Shown: positions 26,624 to 39,614, counted from the stretch's first letter. The stretch is 64,000 bases of DNA from Acinetobacter sp. ASP199 (GCF_022700675.1 NZ_CP062182.1:2984991-3048990), one strand, 5' to 3'. Numbers and translations are program-made. Notes: generated by a model from the letters alone, not told the origin.

Positions 26624-26751
26624 ATAGAGAGCAGGATGCTCCGAAACATAAAAACAAAAATAAGCAGATGCACCAGGACGTGAGGTACGACAGGAGTTAT
26701 ACCTAGAGCACGAAATACGGAAAAGCCCCGATAGGATATCGGGGCTTTTTT
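26624..26751 (+). ncRNA. Candidate Rsm/Csr-family regulatory RNA (CsrA/RsmA antagonist)
   Basis: Predicted RNA of about 128 nt with five GGA motifs. AGGA sits in the loop of a GAGC/GCTC hairpin (26629-26641), in a weak CAC/GTG hairpin (26671-26682), in the tetraloop of a long hairpin (26683-26704, stem AGGTA/TACCT plus GAC/GTT), and in the loop of the terminator hairpin (26725-26745); a fifth GGA (26719-26721) is unpaired between them. Such loop-exposed GGA motifs are the CsrA/RsmA binding sites of RsmY, RsmZ and CsrB, which are of similar or larger size. A possible -10 box TATCTT lies at 26612-26617, with a weak -35, as expected for an activator-dependent promoter, and a GacA site is upstream. 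The exact 5' end is inferred. Confidence 0.78.
26725..26751 (+). terminator. Terminator of the Rsm-like RNA
   Basis: 8-bp stem GCCCCGAT/ATCGGGGC with loop AGGAT and six T residues. The loop itself carries a CsrA-type AGGA motif. Confidence 0.92.
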
Positions 26752-26888
26752 CCATCTATTGTTTTTCTCTGTTGTTCTAGCAGGCTTTTCTTCTATAAAT
26801 GCTTACAGTCCTCGGCTAAAAAAGCAACATTGCAAAAAATGCCTTATTGCTAAGCTAAAGAACCCTGCAGATATTGAGATATACAATC

Positions 26889-27449
26889 ATGGTCAAGAAA
26901 ATTCTGTTTATCACTTCGAACGTGGGCATTGAACACGATGAATTAGTCCAGCCAATGGATTTCTTGCAGTCGCATGGTTTTGTGGTGATTCATGCTGCAG
27001 AAAAAAATGAAGATGTTCAAACCATGGAAAGTGACAGCAAACCAAGTGCACAATACACACCCGATACAACCCTGAGTGAAGTCAGTGTTGAAGATTATGA
27101 TTTGCTGGTCATTCCTGGCGGAACAGTGAATGCTGATAAATTGCGTATTAATGAAGATGCCCAACGCATTATCCAGTATTTTGCCGATAATCAGAAACCG
27201 ATTGCGGCCATCTGTCATGGACCATGGACGCTGATTGATGCGGGTCGGGTCAAAGATAAAAACCTGACCTCTTATAAGAGTATCAAGCTGGATCTGGAAA
27301 ATGCCGGTGCAAAATGGGTTGATGAAGAAGTGCACCGCTGTAATACCAATGGCTGGGTGCTGATTACTTCACGTAATCCGGATGATTTACCGGCTTTTAA
27401 TACCGCGATTGTGGAAGAACTGGAAGCGGATATGGATATCATTCCATAG
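26889..27449 (+). CDS. DJ-1/PfpI family protein (deglycase/protease-like)
   Basis: Cytoplasmic 186-aa protein of the DJ-1/PfpI superfamily (PfpI, YhbO-like), linked to protection against carbonyl stress or to general stress. The nucleophile elbow AAICHGPW places the catalytic Cys at about residue 108, followed by the histidine of the family; the conserved Glu is expected in the N-terminal region, and the LLVIPGG motif is present. The ATG at 26889 follows a GAG-type site; an in-frame TTG at 26874 is not needed. Length is typical of the PfpI branch. Confidence 0.9.
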   Translation: MVKKILFITSNVGIEHDELVQPMDFLQSHGFVVIHAAEKNEDVQTMESDSKPSAQYTPDTTLSEVSVEDYDLLVIPGGTVNADKLRINEDAQRIIQYFADNQKPIAAICHGPWTLIDAGRVKDKNLTSYKSIKLDLENAGAKWVDEEVHRCNTNGWVLITSRNPDDLPAFNTAIVEELEADMDIIP

Positions 27450-27464
27450 TCCTAAACTAGCTTC

Positions 27465-27499
27465 AAAAAGAAACCCCAGCTTGTGGGGTTTCTTTTTTT
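27465..27499. terminator. Bidirectional terminator between DJ-1 and ankyrin genes
   Basis: AAAGAAACCCCA-gcttg-TGGGGTTTCTTT hairpin with T-runs on both strands, serving both convergent genes. Confidence 0.92.
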
Positions 27500-27507
27500 A
27501 TTCTTTC

Positions 27508-27837
27508 TTATTTAGGAATACTGCCTTTCAGGCTTTTTAGATATTCCACAACATCTTTATTGCCTGCCATTTCAGCCAGCTCTAAAGCGGTATAGGTGCT
27601 GCGATGATCGACATCTGCGCCTTTACTCACCAGCAGCTTCACCACTTCAAGATGATCATTTTCAGCAGCAGCCTGTAATGCGCTATAGCCTTCTTCATCA
27701 GCGGAGTTGACGTTCATACCTTCCTGTAGTGCCTGCTCGACCTGTTCGACATCACCTAAGGATGCCCAGTACACCAGTTCAGGAAGATGCAGTTCATCGT
27801 CATCTTCAGGGATTGGGGAGAATGATTTGAGGTTCAT
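27508..27837 (-). CDS. Ankyrin repeat protein, 109 aa
   Basis: Small cytoplasmic protein with about three ankyrin repeats: LVYWASLGDVEQVEQALQEG, then EGYSALQAAAENDHLEVVKLLVSKGADVD, then TALELAEMAGNKDVVEYL (in short parts). The acidic N-terminus (PEDDDELHLPE) is not part of a repeat. Ankyrin repeats bind other proteins; partner unknown. No signal peptide. Confidence 0.85.
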   Translation of the reverse strand: MNLKSFSPIPEDDDELHLPELVYWASLGDVEQVEQALQEGMNVNSADEEGYSALQAAAENDHLEVVKLLVSKGADVDHRSTYTALELAEMAGNKDVVEYLKSLKGSIPK

Positions 27838-27859
27838 AGTTGACTACCAATTTTAAAAA

Positions 27860-28180
27860 CTACTTTTTTATACGATATACCATAAACGCAAAAGGAAGAA
27901 TTTCTTTCATTACTGGAATTGTATATAACTGGCTTTCATGTAATTTATCTTTAGTTTTAACCTCGATAAAATAAATTTCTTTTTGTTTTTCTACAACTAT
28001 ATCAGGCCAACCAGAACGATAACCATAAGGATTTTCAGAAAATTTATAAGCTAATTTTTTGATATTATCTTTAGATAAGGAGTCGTACAAAGCAATTAAA
28101 ATATTCAGATTCAAATCAGGATAAATACTTTTTATAAATTGCTTATTAAGTATTTCTTCTGCATTTTTAATAGATCTCTT
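27860..28180 (-). pseudogene. VRR-NUC nuclease domain remnant, start missing
   Basis: An open frame of 106 codons with no ATG encodes the C-terminal part of a VRR-NUC (virus-type replication-repair nuclease) domain: GYRSGWPDIVV (metal-binding Asp) and IYFIEVKTKD (the E-V-K active site) then the QLYTIPVMKEILPFAFMVYRI end. The frame is opened only by a TGA at 28181-28183, so the N-terminal part has been lost. Composition is more AT-rich than the neighbours. A TTG at 28114 could start an 84-aa piece but no ribosome binding site supports it. Confidence 0.65.
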
Positions 28181-28232
28181 TCATAAATCAAAAAATGATC
28201 GTTATATTCATGTTTAAATGGATATTGAAAGT

Positions 28233-28342
28233 TCCTTCTCCCTCTGGGAGAAGGTTAGGATGAGGGGATTTCTTCTAAAAAACCTCTCCCTGAGGAGCAT
28301 GTGCTCCGCAAGTCTCCTACAAGGAGAGGGGATTTCCTTTGT
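28233..28342. repeat. REP-like extragenic repeat
   Basis: Contains the hairpin CCTTCTCCC-tct-GGGAGAAGG (28234-28254), the 'GTTAGGATGAGGGGATTTC' type core, and a partly complementary arm with CTCTCC...GGAGAG. Such sequences are common REP-like elements in many proteobacteria. It is embedded in a 150-bp block bounded by the direct repeat AAAAAATGAT (28190-28199 and 28350-28359). Confidence 0.75.
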
Positions 28343-28359
28343 AGTGATTAAAAAATGAT

Positions 28360-28701
28360 TTATGCAAGAACCCTAATAAAAGTTTCTTTAGATAATGAGT
28401 CTATGGAGTTAATTATAACATCTTTAAAATCTTTCAAAATTTCGAACTGTGCTTCTAAATACCTATTACATGCGTCATCTTTACAACCAAAACTATTTAA
28501 TTCTGATAACTTATCTAAAAAACATGCTTTCATAAAAGTTAAGATTGCACCTCCTTCCGATGTAGTCCCTATAGAACCTTGGTTTTTAAAATATTCAAGA
28601 AGGGCTATTTCTGGTTTACCTTCGTAATCAAGTTTTATTTCAATATAATCTATGTTTAAACGTTCACATTGTTGTATTAGCGATTCTGATTTTCTTTTCA
28701 T
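28360..28701 (-). CDS. Hypothetical protein, 113 aa, possibly part of the broken nuclease gene
   Basis: I do not recognise a family. The product (MKRKSESLIQQCERLN...) is lysine-rich at the start, has two cysteines in FGCKDDACNRY and is AT-rich in codon use, unlike the core genes around it. No convincing ribosome binding site. It lies just upstream of the REP-like block and the VRR-NUC remnant in the same direction, and could be the former N-terminal part of that gene or an independent accessory gene. Confidence 0.45.
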   Translation of the reverse strand: MKRKSESLIQQCERLNIDYIEIKLDYEGKPEIALLEYFKNQGSIGTTSEGGAILTFMKACFLDKLSELNSFGCKDDACNRYLEAQFEILKDFKDVIINSIDSLSKETFIRVLA

Positions 28702-28738
28702 ACATAATCATTATTAAAATTAAAATTTTATAACATAT

Positions 28739-28760
28739 AAAAGCCCCCTTTCGGAGGCTT
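28739..28760 (-). terminator. Terminator after the first AAHS transporter
   Basis: Minus-strand hairpin AAGCCTCC-gaaa-GGGGGCTT followed by T residues. The same hairpin with flanks recurs at 30427-30451 after the second transporter, evidence that gene plus terminator were duplicated together. Confidence 0.75.
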
Positions 28761-28778
28761 CTTATTTCAAACTTGATT

Positions 28779-30122
28779 TTAAGCTTTTAATGCAACAGGT
28801 TTAGAAGTTGGCAATGCTTCAGGTGCTGATTTCCGTGAAATGAGCGCAACCGCAATAGCCACAATAATCACAGGGAAACCCACTGCCATAAAGTTAATCT
28901 GATGTGGAAGCTCCATACCCAACAGCATACCAATCAGAATCGGCCCCACAATCGCACCACTACGCCCTACTGCTGAAGCCCAACCAATACCTGTCGAACG
29001 TACGGTTAATGGGTAATACTGTGCCACATAGCTATACAGCAAAATCTGACCACCAATCGCAGATGCACCCGCAACCGCCACCAAGAAATAAATTACAGGT
29101 TGCGGTGACTTAAAGCCAAGTAAAGACAATGCCACAGCCCCCGCCAAACATAGACTAATAATCACTGGTTTCAAATGGAATTTATCTGCCAAAATTCCGC
29201 CACCGACTGTGCCAATCACCGCACCAATATTCATGGCAAGCAAGAACATCAAACTATTACCCAGTGAGTAACCTGCAGCCATCATCAGTTTAGGTAACCA
29301 GCTGCCAAGCGCATATAAGGTCAGTAGACACATAAAGAAAGCTAGCCAAAACAGCAAGGTACTCGCTGCACGACCTTGTTTGAATAAACTGCTCACAAAG
29401 GCAGGCTCAGCAACTTTGACTTCACTCAGTTCAAGTTTGGTTTCAACGTTGAAGCTCAGTGATGTATCCAAACGCTGCATAATCGCATGGGCATGTTTGT
29501 CTTGTTTGGCTTTGACCAAAAACGTTAATGACTCTGGTAAGAATTTCCAAAGGATCGGTAACAGTAACAGTGGAATACCCGCGATGAAGAACATGATTTC
29601 CCAACCAAAATTGGGAGTCAACCATGCACCGAGTAATGCGGCCATCACACCACCTACCGCATAACCACTAAACATGGTGGTTACAAGCGTGGCACGCAAA
29701 CGCGCAGGTGCATATTCTGAGGTTAAAGCCACAAGGTTTGGCATGACACCGCCAATGCCTAAACCTGCAAGAAAGCGCAGCACACCAAATTCAGTGGGGT
29801 TTGAGGCAAAACCACCTGCAAAGGTAAAACCACTGAAAATCAGCACACAAATAAGAATCACTTTTTTACGGCCAATTTTATCGGCCAGTGTTCCAAACAT
29901 CATTGCACCAAACATCATGCCGGCAAGTGCTGTACTTGCGAGCATGCCCGCCTGAACCGCACTTAAGGACCACTCTTGCATCAATAACGGTAATGCCACA
30001 CCATTGATCGCAAGGTCATAGCCATCAAATAAAATGATTAGCAAACACCAAAACACCACGTTGCTGTGAAATGGGGTAAATTTGGCCTGATCAATCACGT
30101 CATTTACATTGACTGTATTCAT
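28779..30122 (-). CDS. MFS transporter, aromatic acid:H+ symporter (AAHS) family, copy 1
   Basis: 447-aa inner membrane importer with about 12 helices, of the PcaK/BenK/VanK group that brings in benzoate-type acids. Marks of the family: DGYDLAINGVALPLLM in TM1 (the D-G-[YF]-D motif needed for transport), the MFS loop GTLADKIGRKK between TM2 and TM3, and LTSEYAPARLRATLV. A GTG two codons upstream is possible; the ATG at 30122 follows AGAGGTGACA. It is highly similar to copy 2 directly upstream. Exact substrate unknown; no aromatic degradation genes lie in the window. Confidence 0.92.
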   Translation of the reverse strand: MNTVNVNDVIDQAKFTPFHSNVVFWCLLIILFDGYDLAINGVALPLLMQEWSLSAVQAGMLASTALAGMMFGAMMFGTLADKIGRKKVILICVLIFSGFTFAGGFASNPTEFGVLRFLAGLGIGGVMPNLVALTSEYAPARLRATLVTTMFSGYAVGGVMAALLGAWLTPNFGWEIMFFIAGIPLLLLPILWKFLPESLTFLVKAKQDKHAHAIMQRLDTSLSFNVETKLELSEVKVAEPAFVSSLFKQGRAASTLLFWLAFFMCLLTLYALGSWLPKLMMAAGYSLGNSLMFLLAMNIGAVIGTVGGGILADKFHLKPVIISLCLAGAVALSLLGFKSPQPVIYFLVAVAGASAIGGQILLYSYVAQYYPLTVRSTGIGWASAVGRSGAIVGPILIGMLLGMELPHQINFMAVGFPVIIVAIAVALISRKSAPEALPTSKPVALKA

Positions 30123-30128
30123 TGTCAC

Positions 30129-30426
30129 CTCTCACCTCCTGTGAGATTAAATGTCATTGTTATGTACGCGAAACATGCAGATTCATTCTTTGCTGTTATT
30201 TTTATAGATCGATACGGTCATGTTTTCGCTGATCATTAGTTGAGCATAGGTTTATGCACTGAAATACCCGACAAAAGTCTTAACGATCGCCAAATAACTA
30301 AACCCATGCGTTTTCTTTTTGATCAAAATAAGCATTGTCATATCGACCAAAAATAAAACCAATTTTTTAAATATGTATAAGTCATTAATTTTTCAAAGGA
30401 CGAACTTGTCTCTTTTTTTAACTCAT
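30129..30426. other. Intergenic region between the two AAHS genes
   Basis: About 300 bp, AT-rich. It holds the promoter of copy 1 on the minus strand; nothing else recognised. Confidence 0.5.
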
Positions 30427-30451
30427 AAAAAAAGCCCCCTTTCGGAGGCTT
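30427..30451 (-). terminator. Terminator after the second AAHS transporter
   Basis: Hairpin AAGCCTCC-gaaa-GGGGGCTT with a run of seven T residues on the minus strand; near-identical to 28739-28760. Confidence 0.85.
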
Positions 30452-30469
30452 CTTATTTCAAACTTGGTT

Positions 30470-31819
30470 TTAAGCTTTTGCTGCAACTGTCTCTGCTGAA
30501 CCAATCTTGTCAGCTTCATTTTCATGCATGATCAGTGCAACCGCAATTGCTGTAATCAGTACCGGTAAACCAACTGCCATAAAGTTGAAGTGTGCAGGCA
30601 GATTCATACCGAGTAAGCCACCAATCAGGATTGGACCTACAATCGCACCCATACGACCAATCGCAGAAGACCAGCCAATACCTGTAGAACGTACTGCCAG
30701 TGGGTAGTACTGTGCTACATAGCTGTATAGCAACATTTGTGAACCGATTGATGCTGCACCAGCCAGGAACACCAGGATGTAAAGTAAGAATTGGTTAGAT
30801 GCAAAGCCCATTAAGCTCATTACAGTCGCACCCATGATACCTAAGCACATCAATACTGGTTTCAAATGGAAACGGTCAGCCAGAATACCACCGCCCACAA
30901 TACCCACAACCGCACCAATATTCATTACCATCATGAACATCAAGCTGTTGTCCATTGAGTAGCCCGCAGCCATCATCAATTTTGGCAACCAGCTGCTGAG
31001 AGCATACATCGTCAGCAAGCAAGTGAAGAACGCAATCCAGAACAGTAATGTATTTACAGCACGACCACGACGGAACAAGCTCACTACGTTTGCCGCTTCA
31101 GGTACATTTTCCTGAGGTAAAGTAAATACTGTATTTTCAGTTACTTTTACATCTGGTGCCATACGACGCACGATTGCACGCGCTTCTGCTTGGCGGTTTT
31201 CTTTCACAATATATGACAATGATTCAGGTAGGAATTTCCAAATCACTGGTAATAAGAATAGTGGAATACCTGCGATAAAGAACATGATTTCCCAACCAAA
31301 TGTTGGCGTAAACCATGAGCCTAATAACGCTGCCATTACACCACCTACGGCATAACCACTGAACATACCAGTCACAAGCGTACTACGCATTTTCTGTGGT
31401 GCATATTCAGATGTTAAAGCCACAAGGTTTGGCATTACACCACCAATGCCTAAACCAGCAAGGAAACGTAAAATACCAAATTCTGTTGGATTTGAAGCAA
31501 AACCACCTGCAAAGGTTAAACCGCTGAATAAAACAATACAGATCATGATCACTTTCTTACGACCAATCTTGTCCGCCAAGGAACCAAAGATCATCGCACC
31601 AAACATCATGCCTGCAAGAGCTGTACTGGCAAGCATTCCCGCTTGCACTGCACTTAAGCCCCAGTCTTGCATCAATAGTGGTAAAACTACACCATTGATT
31701 GCTAAATCGTAGCCGTCAAATAAGATAATGAGTAAACACCAAGCAACTACATTGAAGTGGAAAGGCGTGAATTTCGCATTATCGACTACAGAATTTACAT
31801 CTATTTTTTCCGTTGTCAT
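30470..31819 (-). CDS. MFS transporter, aromatic acid:H+ symporter (AAHS) family, copy 2
   Basis: 449-aa paralogue of copy 1, same topology and motifs (DGYDLAINGVVLPLLM, GSLADKIGRKK, LTSEYAPQKMRSTLV). The ATG at 31819 has GGGAG upstream; earlier in-frame ATGs lie within or before that site. The two genes differ mainly in the central cytoplasmic loop (KENRQAEARAIVRRMA versus KAKQDKHAHAIMQRL) and the C-terminus, suggesting different regulation or substrate rather than a fresh duplication. Confidence 0.92.
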   Translation of the reverse strand: MTTEKIDVNSVVDNAKFTPFHFNVVAWCLLIILFDGYDLAINGVVLPLLMQDWGLSAVQAGMLASTALAGMMFGAMIFGSLADKIGRKKVIMICIVLFSGLTFAGGFASNPTEFGILRFLAGLGIGGVMPNLVALTSEYAPQKMRSTLVTGMFSGYAVGGVMAALLGSWFTPTFGWEIMFFIAGIPLFLLPVIWKFLPESLSYIVKENRQAEARAIVRRMAPDVKVTENTVFTLPQENVPEAANVVSLFRRGRAVNTLLFWIAFFTCLLTMYALSSWLPKLMMAAGYSMDNSLMFMMVMNIGAVVGIVGGGILADRFHLKPVLMCLGIMGATVMSLMGFASNQFLLYILVFLAGAASIGSQMLLYSYVAQYYPLAVRSTGIGWSSAIGRMGAIVGPILIGGLLGMNLPAHFNFMAVGLPVLITAIAVALIMHENEADKIGSAETVAAKA

Positions 31820-31849
31820 CGTTCTCATCTCCCATGAGTACTTGTCCAT

Positions 31850-32102
31850 ATATCCTACTGACTATTACGAAAAAATAATCAGTTGCAGCGAATATACTGA
31901 AGCAGTTTTTGCCTTACAATAAGACCATAGTTAAGCTAAATTAAAGCTTTAGATGCATTTTATTATGTGAATATTCACGTTATTATTAATATTTAAATTA
32001 TTGTTTTATATATTTAAAATGTATTTTTAAGTGGATTTTTTTAGTGATTTTTCTAGAAAAAAATATTTTTTGATTTCTGCTAAAAATTATGAATTTAAAT
32101 GC
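31850..32102. other. AT-rich region upstream of AAHS copy 2
   Basis: Very AT-rich (long A/T tracts from 31,960 to 32,095). It should hold the promoter of copy 2. No gene seen. Confidence 0.5.
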
Positions 32103-32129
32103 TGAAACCCCTTATTTGAAGGGGTTTCA
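32103..32129. terminator. Strong hairpin, possible terminator of the decayed third transporter
   Basis: 11-bp perfect stem TGAAACCCCTT/AAGGGGTTTCA with a 5-nt loop. A T-run (GGTTTTTAT) follows shortly on the plus strand. Position suggests a relic terminator for the pseudogene next to it. Confidence 0.5.
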
Positions 32130-32179
32130 CGGTTTTTATAGACTAAAAATGAATATAAGAACCTGTGTGTCACTAAGCC

Positions 32180-32418
32180 TTGACAGCCTTAAGCTTCTGC
32201 TTTGCCACGGGATCTGACAGCCAGAGAGTAATGATCATCGGTTTTAAATGGAACTTATCTAGCAGAATACCACCGCCTGCGATGCCAATAACTGCAGCAA
32301 TATTCATCGCCAGCAAAACATTAAACTATTAGCTAACCAATAGCCTGCCACCTCATCAGTTTCGTTAACCAGCGGCCCTAGTGCATACAGTGTGTGTAAA
32401 CACATAAAGAAGGCTTAA
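32180..32418 (-). pseudogene. Remnant of a third AAHS-family transporter
   Basis: Reading the minus strand gives fragments clearly homologous to the central-C-terminal part of the two neighbouring transporters: FFMCLLTLYALG, then YWLANSLMF, NIAAVIGIAGGGILLDKFHLKPMII, broken by frameshifts and a stop. About 32,215-32,418 aligns base by base with 29,160-29,345 of copy 1; 32,180-32,215 resembles the gene's 3' end, so the part in between has been deleted. The first half is gone. Confidence 0.85.
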
Positions 32419-32427
32419 GAACGACCC

Positions 32428-34044
32428 TTAAGCATGCTCATCCTCAGTTAGTGTCGTATTAAATAAATACTGATCCTGCAAAACATTCACCGTACGTTGG
32501 CTATGTGCAATCACTCGATCTAGCCAACGTTGTCCTGCCAGCAATTCAAATGTTTCATTCATTTTTAAATGATGCAATTGCGCATATTGATGTATATCTT
32601 GGCGTAGCTCCTCTCGATTTGCTTTCAGAGCTATTTTCAAGCGCTTTAAATCAGATAATAAATGCTGATAATTTTTTGTCTGTTGCAGGGCTTGATTGAA
32701 ATCTAATTCATTTTCCAGGACTTCCGCATACTCTAAAGCAAGTTGATTCAGCGACGGTTGAGTACGTATGGCCTGAGTCAGTTCAAGTTGGGTTAGATCA
32801 CTTCTGAGAACCTTCAAATACACCATCAAACGCAATATATATAATACGTGCTGCTGATTTTTTTGATCTTCGAATGGTTCTAGTTTTTGAATAAAGGCTT
32901 CAAGGGCCATCAACCTTTCATCAAGCTGTTTCAACATGGCTGCCGATGGGTAAACCCCATCTTTAATCGCATGTGCTAAATATAAGAATTGCTGAGTGAA
33001 TAAATGGCGCATCACTTGATCAATTGCAGACAAGGCCAGTATTGGGACTTCTAAACTTGCTTCATTCAGCATCAGCATGACATCATCCTGATCATCCGGA
33101 ATCAATTTCATCAGTAGCCCGGAAAATTGAGGAATTAAAGGCATATAAATACATGCCCCCAGCAAACTAAAAAGTGTATGAAAAGCTGCAACCAATACCA
33201 CAGCACTTAAGCCTGCAAATATTTGCCCTGCTGCACTGAAGTGAACAAACATCGGTACAAGAATAAAAAAAGCCAACACTGCACTGAGTACATTAAAACT
33301 GAGATGCACGGCTGCTGTTCTTTTGGCACTGACATTTGCACCTATAGCAGCCAATATTGCAGTTGCAACCGTTCCTATATTTTGACCAATCACCAGCATA
33401 AATGCTTGTTCTAATTGAATAGCTTGACTTGCTAATGCTGCCAAAGTCGTTGTAATCGCAGCACTAGATGACTGCAAAATAATGGTCATTACGATACCAA
33501 ACAGTACCAGCAGGATTTTTCCACCAAAATCTTTTGTTTCAAAAACGGATAAATCTATTCTTTCCGCAACACCGGACATCGCGATTTGAAGCAGATCGAT
33601 TCCATAGAATATTAAGCCAAAACCAGCAACAGCCAGACCAATTAAAGCAATACGCCCTTTAAATAATAATTTTGCCAATGCACCAAAGGCTATAAATGGC
33701 AATGCATATTGGCTAATCGAAAACTTTACGCCTAAGAATGCCACCATCCAGCCCGTACTGGTTGTGCCAATATTCGCCCCAATGATTACGCCGATCGACT
33801 GAGCAAAACTTAAGATCCCTGCACTCACAAAACCAATGGTTGCCAATGTCGTTGCCGTGGAAGATTGCACAATCAGGGTGGCAATAATGCCCGTACTCAT
33901 CGCTTTAAACGGTGAACCTGTAAATTTAGCAAACCATTGACGTAAAGCATCACCAGCAAGGTTCTTTAGCGTGTCGGTCATTAAGCTCATGCCCAACAAA
34001 AACAGCCCTATTCCGCCTAGTAATTGTACAATGACCTCAGTCAA
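32428..34044 (-). CDS. Na+/phosphate cotransporter family protein (NptA/YjbB-like)
   Basis: 538-aa inner membrane protein of the Na/Pi cotransporter II-related family. The two inverted repeat signatures QSSTATTLATIGFVSAG (about residue 60) and QSSSAAITTTLAALAS (about 190) are visible, followed by a C-terminal PhoU-like helical domain (residues about 340-530). Bacterial members are linked to phosphate efflux or homeostasis. The start is a TTG at 34044 with AAGGA seven bases upstream. It lies between the decayed transporter and the rRNA operon terminator, all reading leftward. Confidence 0.9.
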   Translation of the reverse strand: MTEVIVQLLGGIGLFLLGMSLMTDTLKNLAGDALRQWFAKFTGSPFKAMSTGIIATLIVQSSTATTLATIGFVSAGILSFAQSIGVIIGANIGTTSTGWMVAFLGVKFSISQYALPFIAFGALAKLLFKGRIALIGLAVAGFGLIFYGIDLLQIAMSGVAERIDLSVFETKDFGGKILLVLFGIVMTIILQSSSAAITTTLAALASQAIQLEQAFMLVIGQNIGTVATAILAAIGANVSAKRTAAVHLSFNVLSAVLAFFILVPMFVHFSAAGQIFAGLSAVVLVAAFHTLFSLLGACIYMPLIPQFSGLLMKLIPDDQDDVMLMLNEASLEVPILALSAIDQVMRHLFTQQFLYLAHAIKDGVYPSAAMLKQLDERLMALEAFIQKLEPFEDQKNQQHVLYILRLMVYLKVLRSDLTQLELTQAIRTQPSLNQLALEYAEVLENELDFNQALQQTKNYQHLLSDLKRLKIALKANREELRQDIHQYAQLHHLKMNETFELLAGQRWLDRVIAHSQRTVNVLQDQYLFNTTLTEDEHA

Positions 34045-34165
34045 ATCTTATCCTTATTGCTTTATTTTCAGTCAATTACATCATAATCAAAACAGTATGA
34101 AAGTAAACTTTATTCTTTTTAGACCTTTTTCCTTTATTAGCCTTATATTTCTATTTTTTACGCAT

Positions 34166-34202
34166 AAAAAAACACCCTCAATCTTTTGATTGGGGGTGTT
34201 TT
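34166..34202 (-). terminator. rRNA operon terminator
   Basis: Minus-strand hairpin AACACCCCCAATC-aaaa-GATTGAGGGTGTT followed by seven T residues, just after the 5S gene. Confidence 0.93.
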
Positions 34203-34210
34203 GGAATAAT

Positions 34211-34326
34211 GAGCTGGCGATGACTTACTCTCACATGGGTAACCCCACACTACCATCAGCGCTAAGAGGTTTCACTTCTGAGTTCGGGAAGGGATCAGGT
34301 GGTTCACTCTTGCTATTGTCGCCAGC
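34211..34326 (-). rRNA. rrf: 5S ribosomal RNA
   Basis: The minus strand reads GCTGGCGACAATAGCAAGAG... and closes with the complementary ...CGCCAGCTC, about 115 nt; the internal CCGAACTCAGAAGTGAAAC segment is diagnostic of bacterial 5S rRNA. Ends are accurate to a few bases. Confidence 0.96.
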
Positions 34327-34510
34327 ACAACTGTTTATGGATACTCGCTAGGTCTTATGGTTGCCTTGCTTTCTACCAAATGAGTTATTAACAGAGATAC
34401 TTGAGTCAATCTAAGGTGTTCATTTTATCTAGCTTGATCACTAAATCAAGTTGCTTTGATTAATATGAAATCAATTGATGCTTTACATACAACTGTTTGG
34501 GTGTTGTATA

Positions 34511-37400
<2,890 letters not shown>

Positions 37401-37819
37401 TATACAACCCCAAACAGTCGTTAACCCTTACAAGTTAGGTTAGCAACAGATCATGATGATTTCTCATCACTCTCATACAGTTGGCGTCTTGTGCATTTAA
37501 GCACTGTACAGCTTCAATTAGATTCATATACCAAAACGCTTGATTCAGTTTAATCGCTAGAACTCATTTCATTCAACTTTCACAATTGCTTGTTAGGTTG
37601 TTTAAAACGAGTTTGAACAAATTATTTCAACTCAAATATATTCTGTTAATGATTCACTGCATCCTCGTCGGAGTGCAGTCAACTGTGATAGATCACAGAG
37701 ATTATCAAGTGCGCGTATCATAACGCTTGTACTTGTTAATCTCTAGGATCTCATCAATTGATCGCTTATTTCTTAGCTCATCTTACATCTGCTTGACCAA
37801 CTAGTAGTCAATGATGTGA

Positions 37820-37895
37820 TGGTGGAGACTAGGAGAGTCGAACTCCTGACCTCCTGCGTGCAAAGCAGGCGCTCTACCAACTAAGCTAAGTCCCC
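37820..37895 (-). tRNA. tRNA-Ala (TGC)
   Basis: 76-nt cloverleaf GGGGACTTAGCTTAG... ending in encoded CCA, anticodon TGC in the CTTTGCACG loop; in the 16S-23S spacer as usual. Confidence 0.97.
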
Positions 37896-37936
37896 AGCTT
37901 ATCATTTAGGATTCAATGTATCGTATGAGTATGTCA

Positions 37937-38013
<77 letters not shown>

Positions 38014-38027
38014 TCAGATACATCGTC

Positions 38028-38051
38028 ATGAAGAACAACTTGTTGTGGATT
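38028..38051 (-). other. 3' arm of the 16S rRNA processing stem
   Basis: This spacer segment is complementary over about 23 bases to the leader segment at 39743-39765 upstream of 16S rRNA. Together they would form the long stem that RNase III cuts when 16S precursor is released. Confidence 0.6.
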
Positions 38052-38074
38052 CTTACCAATCGTCAATCTTTCGT

Positions 38075-39614
<1,540 letters not shown>

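Noticed and set aside
26528..26755. 75-codon minus-strand frame across the Rsm-like RNA locus
   Set aside because: No ribosome binding site, runs through a terminator and the GacA palindrome; the plus-strand RNA reading explains the structure better.
28200..28359. Exact excision of the REP block restores a fused VRR-NUC gene
   Set aside because: Joining the flanks leaves a TAA in the upstream frame and a TGA in the downstream frame, so a single clean insertion does not explain the break.
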